Assembly: GCA_965200035.1 (NCBI GenBank) | Contig: OZ241334.1 | Span: 3,348,001-3,412,000, forward strand | Direction of reading: 5' to 3' | Origin: UBA1952 sp965200035 | GTDB lineage: Bacteria; Bacteroidota; Bacteroidia; Chitinophagales; Chitinophagaceae | DNA length: 64,000 nt | Shown here: positions 53,491-61,323 of the stretch, in pieces | How the letters are laid out: each line of letters starts with the position of its first letter | Position numbering within the stretch: position 1 is the stretch's first letter | Program-made: the position numbers and the translations under genes | The notes under the pieces: generated by a model | Seen by the model: the letters and a program-made list of their open reading frames with translations, nothing else | Told to the model about the DNA's origin: nothing | Databases searched by the model: none

Positions 53491-53994
53491 ATGAAATTCT
53501 GGAAATCCGTTTTTCTTTCAACAGCTGCATTTGTGGCTATTGCTTCTACCATAACATATACATCCTGTGAAAAAGACGCCTGTACTGAGCTGAAATGCCG
53601 CAATGGCGGAGCCTGCGCAGAAGGCTTTTGCCGCTGTAAGACCGGTTATGAAGGAGCAGAGTGTGAGCTGAAGCAGACCGATAAATTTCTGGGCACTTAC
53701 GTAGGCTTTAATCATTGCAATACCGATCCGGCGCTCGTTGATACAGTAGACGTGATCTTCCATACAGAGCCTAATGTGCTTCGCTTCTATCGCCGCGCCG
53801 ATGCAGGTACGGTATATGTGGGCACTGTATCCAACTACAATGTTATTGTGGATGACGCCGTGAATGGCAATAACCGCAGGCATGTGAACGCGATCATTGA
53901 TGGCAAAGAATTGACTGTTGAAGTGGAAAATTACACCGGCAGCAACAAATCTGTCTGCAGCTTCGTAGGTGTGCGCACCGATCTCCAGAAGTGA
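53491..53994 (+). CDS. EGF-like lipoprotein
   Basis: 167 residues from the ATG at 53491. The lipoprotein signal ends in TYTSC, so Cys 26 or near should be lipidated. An EGF-like module with six Cys follows (about 31-58: CTELKCRNGGACAEGFCRC, then GYEGAEC). The remainder is a beta-rich domain with a conserved-looking FLGTYVGFNHC start and VEVENYTGSNKSVC end. Such proteins are common in this phylum; function unknown. It ends before a strong terminator. Confidence 0.85.
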   Translation: MKFWKSVFLSTAAFVAIASTITYTSCEKDACTELKCRNGGACAEGFCRCKTGYEGAECELKQTDKFLGTYVGFNHCNTDPALVDTVDVIFHTEPNVLRFYRRADAGTVYVGTVSNYNVIVDDAVNGNNRRHVNAIIDGKELTVEVENYTGSNKSVCSFVGVRTDLQK

Positions 53995-54015
53995 TCCCCC
54001 TTGCTAATATTTTGA

Positions 54016-54048
54016 TAAGCCGGATAGGAATATCCGGCTTACTTTTTT
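54016..54048 (+). terminator. Terminator after the EGF lipoprotein gene
   Basis: TAAGCCGGATA, loop GGAA, TATCCGGCTTA: a perfect 11-bp stem followed by a T-run. Confidence 0.93.
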
Positions 54049-54067
54049 TAATGAAAGACCATTAACG

Positions 54068-54075
54068 TAAGTTTG
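54068..54075 (+). promoter_or_regulatory. TAnnTTTG promoter overlapping the gldA-like start region
   Basis: TAAGTTTG is an exact -7 match only 4 bp before the ATG at 54080. Transcription would begin at or next to the start codon, giving a leaderless mRNA. Confidence 0.55.
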
Positions 54076-54079
54076 CGCT

Positions 54080-55024
54080 ATGTCTATCAAGGTTTCCTCA
54101 CTTACAAAGATTTACGGCACACAGAAAGCGGTTAATGGTATTTCCTTCGACCTGAAGAAAGGGGAAATCGTAGGCTTTCTCGGTCCTAATGGTGCAGGCA
54201 AATCCACAACCATGAAGATGATTACCGGCTATCTTCCTCCTACAGATGGAACCGCTACGGTGGCCGGTTTTGATTCACAGACTCAATCCCTGGAAGTGCG
54301 CAGGAGGCTCGGCTACTTGCCCGAGTCCAATCCGCTGTACATGGAGATGTATGTGAAGGAATATTTGGAGTTATCGGCCGGCATTCACAAGCTGGGCAAG
54401 GATACCAAATCACGTATTGACGAGATGATCCAGCTTACGGGTCTTGGCAAGGAAGCCCATAAAAAGATAGGAGCGCTTTCCAAAGGCTACAAGCAGCGGG
54501 TAGGGCTGGCGCAGGCCATGCTCCACCGCCCGGAAGTATTGATTCTGGATGAGCCGACCTCTGGTCTTGATCCCAATCAGATTGTGGAGATCAGGGATTT
54601 GATTCTTGAAATCGGTAAAGAGAAAACGGTACTGCTCAGTACCCATATCATGCAGGAAGTGCAGGCGATGTGCAGTCGCGTGATCATTATCAACGGTGGC
54701 AATATTGTAGCAGATGATAAGGTAGAAAAATTAAAACAACATGAGCAGGATAAAACTGCGGCGATTCTGGTTTCTTTTGATAACCCGGTCAGCGCGCAAC
54801 AATTGAAGTCGCTCAAACAACTGAAAAAGCTGGAAGAGCTCGGAGCTGGTAAATGGCGCCTTTTTACCGACAACCCCGAAATCCTTCGCAGAGAAATCCT
54901 GCAAATGGCGTTGCAGCAGGATCTGAGCATCAGCAGCATACAGACGGAAACGCAATCGCTTGAAGATGTATTCCGTAACCTGACCAAAGCATCAGCACCG
55001 GATAAGCAGGAGCCGGCTTCTTAG
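54080..55024 (+). CDS. gldA: GldA-like ABC transporter ATP-binding protein
   Basis: 314 residues. Walker A GFLGPNGAGKSTTMK, Q-loop region GYLPESNPLYMEMYVKEYL, signature LSKGYKQRVGLAQAML, Walker B VLILDEPTSGLDPNQI and H-loop LSTHIMQEV. From memory the whole length resembles GldA, the ATPase needed with GldF and GldG for gliding motility in Flavobacterium; the opening MSIKVSSLTKIYGTQKAV is especially close. No gldF or gldG is adjacent, so a generic ABC-2 ATPase is the alternative. Confidence 0.78.
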   Translation: MSIKVSSLTKIYGTQKAVNGISFDLKKGEIVGFLGPNGAGKSTTMKMITGYLPPTDGTATVAGFDSQTQSLEVRRRLGYLPESNPLYMEMYVKEYLELSAGIHKLGKDTKSRIDEMIQLTGLGKEAHKKIGALSKGYKQRVGLAQAMLHRPEVLILDEPTSGLDPNQIVEIRDLILEIGKEKTVLLSTHIMQEVQAMCSRVIIINGGNIVADDKVEKLKQHEQDKTAAILVSFDNPVSAQQLKSLKQLKKLEELGAGKWRLFTDNPEILRREILQMALQQDLSISSIQTETQSLEDVFRNLTKASAPDKQEPAS

Positions 55025-55030
55025 GTCCGA

Positions 55031-55491
55031 TTATTGCACCACTCTTTTCAGTGCCATTATATAGCCGCTGTGCAATCCTTCGTGGTACAGGAGAAAATCC
55101 AGCGCTTCATCAATACTGCTGATCACCGCTCCGTAGCGCGTGGTGAATGTATCATAGCCGGTGAAGATTCCTTTATTATAATGCTCATCCAGTGTATTGA
55201 GCGAACTGCTGAGCAGGCTTTTTAACTTATTGATCTCAGCTGTACCCGCAATGCTTTCCGGGCGTGATCCCGGCTTGTAGGCGTCAAAAAGGAAAGGTCT
55301 GTAATCAAATCGCGGTGACCGGTGCGTACATAGCATAGCCCTTGCTGAGCGGCGACCAGATGTCCCATATTCCAGATGATATTATTGCTGAAGCCGGCAG
55401 GGATTGTATTCAGCGCTTCGGCAGTCATTCCTTCCGTGACCTGTAGTAGGTATTGGCGCGTTTTACTGATATTGTTGATGGTCTTATGCAT
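55031..55491 (-). pseudogene. DinB-family protein gene, frameshifted
   Basis: From the ATG at 55491 the first frame reads KTINNISKTRQYLLQVTEGM and IIWNMGHLVAAQQGLCYVRTG, a DinB-like opening with the metal His in NMGHL. It then runs off in the wrong frame near 55300. The second frame continues with PFLFDAYKPGSRPESI and ends in DFLLYHEGLHSGYIMALKR, which carries the other DinB His residues (YHEGLHSGY). A single missing base at about 55303-55310 explains both. The joined protein would be about 153 residues, normal for DinB. Pseudogene or sequencing error. Confidence 0.78.
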
Positions 55492-55553
55492 GATTGCTAT
55501 AGCTAAATGTGATGGTTATTAACGGGGTTGGCACGATTTTCAAATGTTTCTTA

Positions 55554-55760
55554 ATGAACCAAACAAATACAGTCATGGAAGCTGATGAAAAGCATATTAC
55601 TGATCCGCAGCAGGACGAGATCAACGGTAACTTTCTGAAAATGCCATTTGAAGGAGTATTTGGTGGCACAAAGGAAGGACAGAAAAGCGAAGAAGAGATC
55701 AAGGATGAGCGTCCGCTGAAAGAAGCAGAGAAAGGACAGGAAGAAAAAAAAGAAGGATGA
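55554..55760 (+). CDS. Small charged protein, unknown function
   Basis: 68 residues from the ATG at 55554 (55575 is a possible later start). It is rich in Glu and Lys and probably disordered; NGNFLKMPFEGVFGGTKEG is the only less charged segment. Not recognised. Its stop codon lies inside the left arm of a perfect terminator hairpin. Moderate support: start, length and terminator fit a real small gene. Confidence 0.55.
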   Translation: MNQTNTVMEADEKHITDPQQDEINGNFLKMPFEGVFGGTKEGQKSEEEIKDERPLKEAEKGQEEKKEG

Positions 55761-55782
55761 ACCCATTGGGTTCATCCTTCTT
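55751..55782. terminator. Bidirectional hairpin between convergent genes
   Basis: AGAAGGATGAACCC, loop ATT, GGGTTCATCCTTCT: a perfect 14-bp stem that includes the stop codon of the small gene. T-runs are weak on the plus strand and strong on the minus strand. Confidence 0.8.
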
Positions 55783-55823
55783 GCTAAAGAAAAATTGCCT
55801 GATAAAGTTGATCAGCACTTGAA

Positions 55824-56366
55824 TTATTTGCGGATAGCGGCCAGCACCTCGTCATTATCGGGCTTGGTTCCCGGATCAAACATGGCTACAAGTTCGCCTT
55901 TTTCATTCAGCAGGTACTTCTGGAAGTTCCACTTTACCGAGCTATTCATTACGCCATTATATTTTTTGTCGGTCAGCCATTGATAAATGGGGGCCTGGCT
56001 GCCGCCTTTTACCGAGATTTTTGCTGCCATCGGAAAGGTGACGCCATAATTCTTTTTGCAGAATTCAGCGATCTTCTCATTAGAGCCCGGTTCCTGATAT
56101 AGGAAGTTATTGGCCGGAAATCCTACAATTACCAGCGTGCTCTTATTCGCTTCATAGAGCTTCTCCAGCGCTTCATATTGTGGAGTATAGCCGCATTTGG
56201 AAGCCGTATTCACAATCATGATCTTCCTGCCTTTGAACTTAGAGAAGTCAATGGTGGTGCCATCCAGCGCTTCCACTTTAAATTCATAAATGCTCTTCGG
56301 CACATCGCCTGACTTCGGAGCCGGAAAAAAGAAAAACTTAAACAGGAAAAGCATGGTGTACATCAT
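55824..56366 (-). CDS. Glutathione peroxidase family protein
   Basis: 180 residues. Thioredoxin-fold peroxidase with NTASKCGYTPQY, where Cys 58 replaces the selenocysteine of animal enzymes, then VGFPANNFLYQEPGSN and VKWNFQKYLL (Trp and Asn of the active site). It reduces H2O2 or lipid hydroperoxides, probably with thioredoxin. The N-terminus (MLFLFKFFFFPAP) is hydrophobic, hinting at export or anchoring; starts at 56363 and 56354 are also possible. Confidence 0.92.
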   Translation of the reverse strand: MMYTMLFLFKFFFFPAPKSGDVPKSIYEFKVEALDGTTIDFSKFKGRKIMIVNTASKCGYTPQYEALEKLYEANKSTLVIVGFPANNFLYQEPGSNEKIAEFCKKNYGVTFPMAAKISVKGGSQAPIYQWLTDKKYNGVMNSSVKWNFQKYLLNEKGELVAMFDPGTKPDNDEVLAAIRK

Positions 56367-56496
56367 ACGGTATAGTTTGGATAACGAAGATAAGCTACGA
56401 AGAAACGAATCATGCGGTTTGGATGAAAAGATAATGATTGTCGGGCGCGGGCTTTAATGCAAATAAGCCTCCAGTCATTATCAACTTCTATTGCTA

Positions 56497-56504
56497 TAAA
56501 TTTG
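56497..56504 (+). promoter_or_regulatory. TAnnTTTG promoter next to the Ig-like lipoprotein start
   Basis: TAAATTTG is an exact -7 match ending 7 bp before the ATG at 56512. The mRNA should be leaderless or nearly so. Confidence 0.55.
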
Positions 56505-56511
56505 CGCGCTC

Positions 56512-57978
56512 ATGAATGCCTGGTCTGTCCGCTTTTTACTGTCTGCAATCTGTATGCTCCTGGCTGCAGGATGCGCCAACATAGTGCCGCCCTCGGGTGG
56601 GGCGAAAGACGTGACGCCACCTAAACTGGTCAGCGTAACTCCTAAAGATTCATTGGTGAATACGCGGGCTACCAAAGTTCGCTTTGATTTTGATGAATAT
56701 ATTAACCTTTCAGACGCATCGTCGCAGGTCATTATTTCTCCGTTGCTGCCGGTGCCGCCAACCGTTGCATCGCTGGGCAAGCACCTGACTATCACCGTGC
56801 CGGATTCACTGCTGGAGGAAAATACAACTTACCGCATTACACTCGGCACTGCTGTGCGCGATCTGAATGAAAACAATATCTACAAAGGCAAAGGATATAT
56901 TTTCAGTACCGGCGCTTACTTCGATTCGCTGAGTATTTCCGGGAAAGTGCTTGATGCCTCAACCGGACTACCCGATACTGCCGCTACCATTGTACTTTAT
57001 AACAGTGCAGAAAACGATAGTGCGGTAACGCGAAAGAGGCCGCGCTATGCTACCCATGCAGATGCAGGAGGGAATTTTTCCTTACAGGGATTGCCCGGAC
57101 GCAGCTTTAAGATCTATGCGCTGAGGGATAAGAATGCCAATCTACTATTCGATGACCGCACAGAATGGATCGCTTTCAATGATAGTCAGGTAGCTTCCGG
57201 CGCCGATACTGCTGCAAAAATCACCCTGCGCACCTTTCCACAAACCACAGATACGGTTAAACCTGCAGATGCAAGCAGAAAAGAGCTGCCCCGGAATAAT
57301 ATTACCGGCTATAATGTGTTGGTGGATACAAGTGATATCAGACGGAGATCGCAGGATATTACTGCACCGCTGGATATCGCATTCAGCAAAAAAATGGGGC
57401 ACATAGAAAAAGAGAAAATCTTTCTTTCCAGCGATAGCGGCGGAGTTACTACTGAAGCCGTAACAAATATTTCATTAGACAGTATCGGCAAACTGCTATC
57501 GATTAATACCAGATGGGCGGAAAATACCATTTACACCCTTCGCCTTCAGAAAGGCTTTGCGAAAGATACAGCCGGTAATGATCTCTTGCCAGGGAGGTAT
57601 GTATTCCGTACCCGCCGCGACGATGATTATGCCAAGCTGCAGATCCACATGCCAACCAAATATTACGGCGATGGCTTCGTGCTGCAGGTGACGAATGAAA
57701 CAGATACCATCTATAGAAAACCCATACTGGATAGCAATATCAGCCTAGTGCGCATCAAGCCGGGAAATTATAAACTGCTCGTCATCGAAGACCGCAATAA
57801 AAACGGACACTGGGATACCGGCGACCTGTTTGGCAAAAAGCAGCCTGAACGCGTCATCCCTTTCGAGCGCACTATAATGCTGAAGCCGGGCTGGGAAAAT
57901 CAGGAAGATTTTGAGTCTGCGCCAAAACCAGTGCCGGTAAAATCTCCTCAAAAAAATACCCTTCCCACACCCAAGTAA
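56512..57978 (+). CDS. Ig-like (Big_5) domain lipoprotein
   Basis: 488 residues. The lipoprotein signal ends at LLAAGC, followed by the conserved ANIVPPSGGAKDVTPPKL seen in a widespread Bacteroidota family. The first domain (about 38-140) is a Big_5/SbsA-type Ig fold (LVSVTPKDSL, VRFDFDEYINL, TYRITLGTAVRDLNEN), a carboxypeptidase-regulatory-like region follows (GKVLDASTGLPDTAATI), and a second Ig-like domain comes later (about 290-370). Probably outer-membrane anchored; function unknown. The S9 peptidase follows 26 bp later. Confidence 0.87.
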   Translation: MNAWSVRFLLSAICMLLAAGCANIVPPSGGAKDVTPPKLVSVTPKDSLVNTRATKVRFDFDEYINLSDASSQVIISPLLPVPPTVASLGKHLTITVPDSLLEENTTYRITLGTAVRDLNENNIYKGKGYIFSTGAYFDSLSISGKVLDASTGLPDTAATIVLYNSAENDSAVTRKRPRYATHADAGGNFSLQGLPGRSFKIYALRDKNANLLFDDRTEWIAFNDSQVASGADTAAKITLRTFPQTTDTVKPADASRKELPRNNITGYNVLVDTSDIRRRSQDITAPLDIAFSKKMGHIEKEKIFLSSDSGGVTTEAVTNISLDSIGKLLSINTRWAENTIYTLRLQKGFAKDTAGNDLLPGRYVFRTRRDDDYAKLQIHMPTKYYGDGFVLQVTNETDTIYRKPILDSNISLVRIKPGNYKLLVIEDRNKNGHWDTGDLFGKKQPERVIPFERTIMLKPGWENQEDFESAPKPVPVKSPQKNTLPTPK

Positions 57979-58004
57979 TACCCGTTGCGTTTTATCTTAC
58001 GGGC

Positions 58005-60041
58005 ATGAAACGCATTTTACTTTCACTTTCTATGCTGTCTGCCCTGTCATCGCTGGCGCAGGACCACATGACACCCGAATTGCTCTGGAGCCTGAAGCGT
58101 GTGAGCGCAGATGGTATGAGTCCTTCGGGAAAAACGCTTTATTATTCCGTAAAACAGGTTGACTGGCGCACGGAGAAAAGCACTTCAAAGCATTACCGCA
58201 TGAACCTTTCCGGCGACAGCGAAGGCACAGAAGTGAAGACTGGCGAAGGCATGAATGTATTTCAGCGCGATGCTAATTCCTGGTATGCAACCGGTAGCGA
58301 TAATAAAATTTACTACAGCGCCAACAGAGGTGAAAGCTGGAAGTCAATGTCTGTAGATATGGGCGAAGGTGCAGGCAACATCCGCATCTCGCCCAACGGC
58401 CATTATGTGGCTTTTTCAAGAGAAGTATTGATCCATAAGATAGATGGCACAGACCTGTATCCCGATCTGCCTAAGACTACCGCAAAAGTGTATCGTGACC
58501 TGAACGACCGCCATTGGGATACCTGGGAAGACGGTAAGTACGGGCACATATTTATCGCTGAGATCGGCAGCAGCAAGGCCGCACGTGATATTATGGAAGG
58601 CGAGCCGTACGATTGTCCTCAAATGCCATTCGGAGGCATGGAAGATTTCATCTGGGCGCCGGACAGCAAAGGCCTCGTATATGTTTGTAAAAAGAAGGAA
58701 GGGAAAGAATATGCGCAAAGCACCAATACCGATATCTATTTCTATGAGCTGAGAACGCGCGAAACTATCAACTGGAGTGCCGGCATGATGGGCTATGATA
58801 CCAATCCTGTTTTCAGTCCCGATGGCCACCGCATAGCATGGCTCAGCATGAAGCACGATGGCTACGAAAGCGATAAGACAGATATCGTAGTCATGGATAT
58901 AGACCGCAAAGCGCTGCATAAGCTCAACCTGACCGCAGGATGGGATGGTGCCGTAGGAGGATTTTCCTGGGCCAACAATAGCGATCATATTTACTTCAAC
59001 GCTCCCTGGCGCGGCACCGAGCAGCTTTTTCAGGTAAATGTGCCTGCCAACCTCATGGTGCGCATGATGCCATCGGTAACCCAATTGACTGATGGTAAGT
59101 TCGATATCAATGGTATCATAGGTCAGGCAGAAAATGGGAAGGTGATCGTAACCCGCACAGATATTAACCGCGCAGCAGAAATATTTTCGGTGAATCCGGA
59201 AGATGGAGCAATGAAAATGATTACGCATGCCAACGATGAAGTATACAGCAACATCACACCCAGCGAAACCACGCTGCGTATGGTTAAAACCACAGACGGC
59301 CGTCAGATGGGCGTATGGGTGATCTATCCGCCTAATTTTGATCCCAAGAAAAAATATCCGACCCTGCTTTATTGCCAGGGTGGACCGCAGAGTGCGCTTA
59401 CTCAGTTTTACAGCATCCGCTGGAATTTTCAGCTAATGGCCGCCAATGGCTATATCGTAGTAGCGCCCAACCGCCGGGGTATGCCGGGCTGGGGTGTGAA
59501 ATGGAATGAAGAGATCTCCAAAGACTGGGGCGGACAGCCGATGCGCGATTACTTGGCGGCCATCGATGATGTAGCTAAAGAAGATTATGTAGATAAGAAA
59601 CGCCTCGGTTGCGTAGGCGCATCGTACGGCGGCTACAGCGTATATATGCTGGCCGGTATGCACGAAAACCGCTTCAAGACATTCATCGCCCATGATGGCC
59701 TCTTCGATCTGAAAAGCTGGTATGGAACTACCGAAGAGCTGTGGTTTGCCAACTGGGATATTGGTGGAAACTACTGGCAGAAAGATGCGCCGAAGAGCTA
59801 CGAAAAGTTCAACCCAAGCAACTTCGTTGGCAAGTGGAATACGCCGATCATGATTGTGCAGGGCGGCATCGATTACAGGGTGCCCATCGAGCAGGGACTG
59901 GAAGCTTTTCAGGCAGCCCAGTTGCGTGGTATTAAAAGCAAGCTCCTTTACCTGCCCAACGAAAATCACTGGGTATTGCATCCACATAATGGCCTGGCCT
60001 GGCAGCGGGAATTCTTCGGCTGGCTGAAGGAGACATTATAG
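58005..60041 (+). CDS. Prolyl oligopeptidase-family (S9) peptidase
   Basis: 678 residues with a signal peptide (cleavage near LSSLAQ), so probably periplasmic. A TolB/WD40-like propeller fills the first 400 residues (FIWAPDSKGLVYV, PVFSPDGHRIAWLSM). The hydrolase domain has S540 in GASYGGY, D623 in QGGIDYRVP and H655 in NENHWVL. The order suggests an S9C (acylaminoacyl/dipeptidyl peptidase 5-like) enzyme. Ends before a strong terminator. Confidence 0.92.
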   Translation: MKRILLSLSMLSALSSLAQDHMTPELLWSLKRVSADGMSPSGKTLYYSVKQVDWRTEKSTSKHYRMNLSGDSEGTEVKTGEGMNVFQRDANSWYATGSDNKIYYSANRGESWKSMSVDMGEGAGNIRISPNGHYVAFSREVLIHKIDGTDLYPDLPKTTAKVYRDLNDRHWDTWEDGKYGHIFIAEIGSSKAARDIMEGEPYDCPQMPFGGMEDFIWAPDSKGLVYVCKKKEGKEYAQSTNTDIYFYELRTRETINWSAGMMGYDTNPVFSPDGHRIAWLSMKHDGYESDKTDIVVMDIDRKALHKLNLTAGWDGAVGGFSWANNSDHIYFNAPWRGTEQLFQVNVPANLMVRMMPSVTQLTDGKFDINGIIGQAENGKVIVTRTDINRAAEIFSVNPEDGAMKMITHANDEVYSNITPSETTLRMVKTTDGRQMGVWVIYPPNFDPKKKYPTLLYCQGGPQSALTQFYSIRWNFQLMAANGYIVVAPNRRGMPGWGVKWNEEISKDWGGQPMRDYLAAIDDVAKEDYVDKKRLGCVGASYGGYSVYMLAGMHENRFKTFIAHDGLFDLKSWYGTTEELWFANWDIGGNYWQKDAPKSYEKFNPSNFVGKWNTPIMIVQGGIDYRVPIEQGLEAFQAAQLRGIKSKLLYLPNENHWVLHPHNGLAWQREFFGWLKETL

Positions 60042-60062
60042 CCGGCATCAACTCATCAGATA

Positions 60063-60100
60063 AAACATCCCATGCCCTAAAGCATGGGATGTTTCTTTTT
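60063..60100 (+). terminator. Terminator after the S9 peptidase gene
   Basis: AAACATCCCATGC, loop CCTAAA, GCATGGGATGTTT: a perfect 13-bp stem followed by CTTTTT. Confidence 0.93.
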
Positions 60101-60424
60101 AGAAATCACTTTAATCAGGTGAAAACTGGCCGAATGAGAAACACAGTAAATACACTTTATTGCATAGCTGTAAAGTCAGATAACACAATTATACAGTTGC
60201 GCGTTCTTATAGAATAACACGGACTATTTTTGATTTGAAATCAACTGATAATAATGATTTCACAGGGATAACTACATTATGTTATAACATTCCAAGCCCC
60301 TGTAAACCTCCTGTAAGATGGCTGTTTCCAAAAGGAACAGCCTCTTTCAATTATAAGACATCTTGCCGGTGGCTGTTCTTCTATTGGGTAAATAAATCCA
60401 TCGAGAAGAAGCGGCTACAAATAA

Positions 60425-60432
60425 TATATTTG
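60425..60432 (+). promoter_or_regulatory. TAnnTTTG promoter of the barrel-like gene
   Basis: TATATTTG is an exact -7 match, 22 bp before the ATG at 60455. Confidence 0.5.
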
Positions 60433-60454
60433 CGTCTTTTTTACAGTGAACCCT

Positions 60455-61141
60455 ATGAATGCTTTGTTGAAATTGCTGCTTCTTTCGATAGCAGTTGTCT
60501 TTTTTACACCAGCTTCCGCACAGGTTATGATGTCCGCGGAATATGCTTCAGGCGAAAACATTGCCCGTGCCAAAGCAACATTGCTGCCTGAAAATACGTA
60601 CACATTCAGCTCGGAAGCCTATCGCTTTTACAGGTTAAGCATTTATGGCTGGCGACCATCCTACATTAATTTTGGCGCGGCTGCTCAGCTTTCGCACACA
60701 GCGTTTACTGTTGATCATACAGCAGCCAACCATCGCCTGAAGTATGAAGCTGAATTTTTAAGCGTAGAGCCGTTTCTGGACGCATCCGTTGACCGGAAAA
60801 AAATAATGCATCTTCAGATCGGATTACCCATGAATGTTTTGACAAGCGGAAAACAAAGACGGGAAGAGCTTGTTAGAACGAATTATAGACCGGTAGAAGA
60901 TATTTCTTCAAGAGACAGTTTCAGAAAATTTATTCCTCAGATTGCTTTTCGGATTACGGCCACCTTTCCGGTGATTAAGTGGCTGCGTGTAACAGGCAGT
61001 GCGGGCTACATCATCACACTGGACCGCTATGTAGATATGGATGACAAGCATGTGCATCCCGTGCACATTTATCTGGGCTTAGGCATTGGCTTTAATACGC
61101 TGGGAAAGCATCAGCCACAGCGGAAAATAATGATGGAATAG
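60455..61141 (+). CDS. Predicted outer-membrane beta-barrel protein, uncharacterised
   Basis: 228 residues from the ATG at 60455 (the frame continues to a GTG at 60446). The signal peptide ends near FTPASAQ. The mature sequence alternates hydrophobic and polar residues (INFGAAAQLSHTAFTVDH, IPQIAFRITATFPVIKWLRV, SAGYIITLDRYVDMDD) as in small barrels. The last residues are basic rather than aromatic, which is unusual for a BAM substrate. No function proposed. Confidence 0.7.
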   Translation: MNALLKLLLLSIAVVFFTPASAQVMMSAEYASGENIARAKATLLPENTYTFSSEAYRFYRLSIYGWRPSYINFGAAAQLSHTAFTVDHTAANHRLKYEAEFLSVEPFLDASVDRKKIMHLQIGLPMNVLTSGKQRREELVRTNYRPVEDISSRDSFRKFIPQIAFRITATFPVIKWLRVTGSAGYIITLDRYVDMDDKHVHPVHIYLGLGIGFNTLGKHQPQRKIMME

Positions 61142-61323
61142 ATCACTCGTCATACACGCTCAGTTACAGAGTCGACGTTCATTCAAGGTATCGTGCTGAT
61201 CTGATATGGCAAACGGCTATCGCAAAATTTGGTTTAGCATTCTTTTATACAAACCCGATTTCATTTCCACTTTCATTTTTGGTAATTTCGCGGCACGTTC
61301 CAAAAAAATAAAATTATTCAGTC

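Larger units (their letters stand above)
60042..60454. other. Long intergenic region, terminator and promoter only
   Basis: About 410 bp. It holds a terminator (60063-60100), a hairpin with short T-run (60319-60345, GGCTGTTTCC and GGAACAGCC) and a promoter word (60425-60432). 60101-60318 is AT-rich and I see no gene, repeat or conserved RNA in it. Confidence 0.5.

Noticed and set aside
60319..60345. Attenuator or second terminator before the barrel-like gene
   Set aside because: The hairpin has a bulge and only CTCTTTC after it, and it lies upstream of the likely promoter.
60360..60415. tRNA-like fold (TTCTTCT...AGAAGAAG pairing)
   Set aside because: No D or T arm and no T-arm consensus TTCRANY; only a simple stem.
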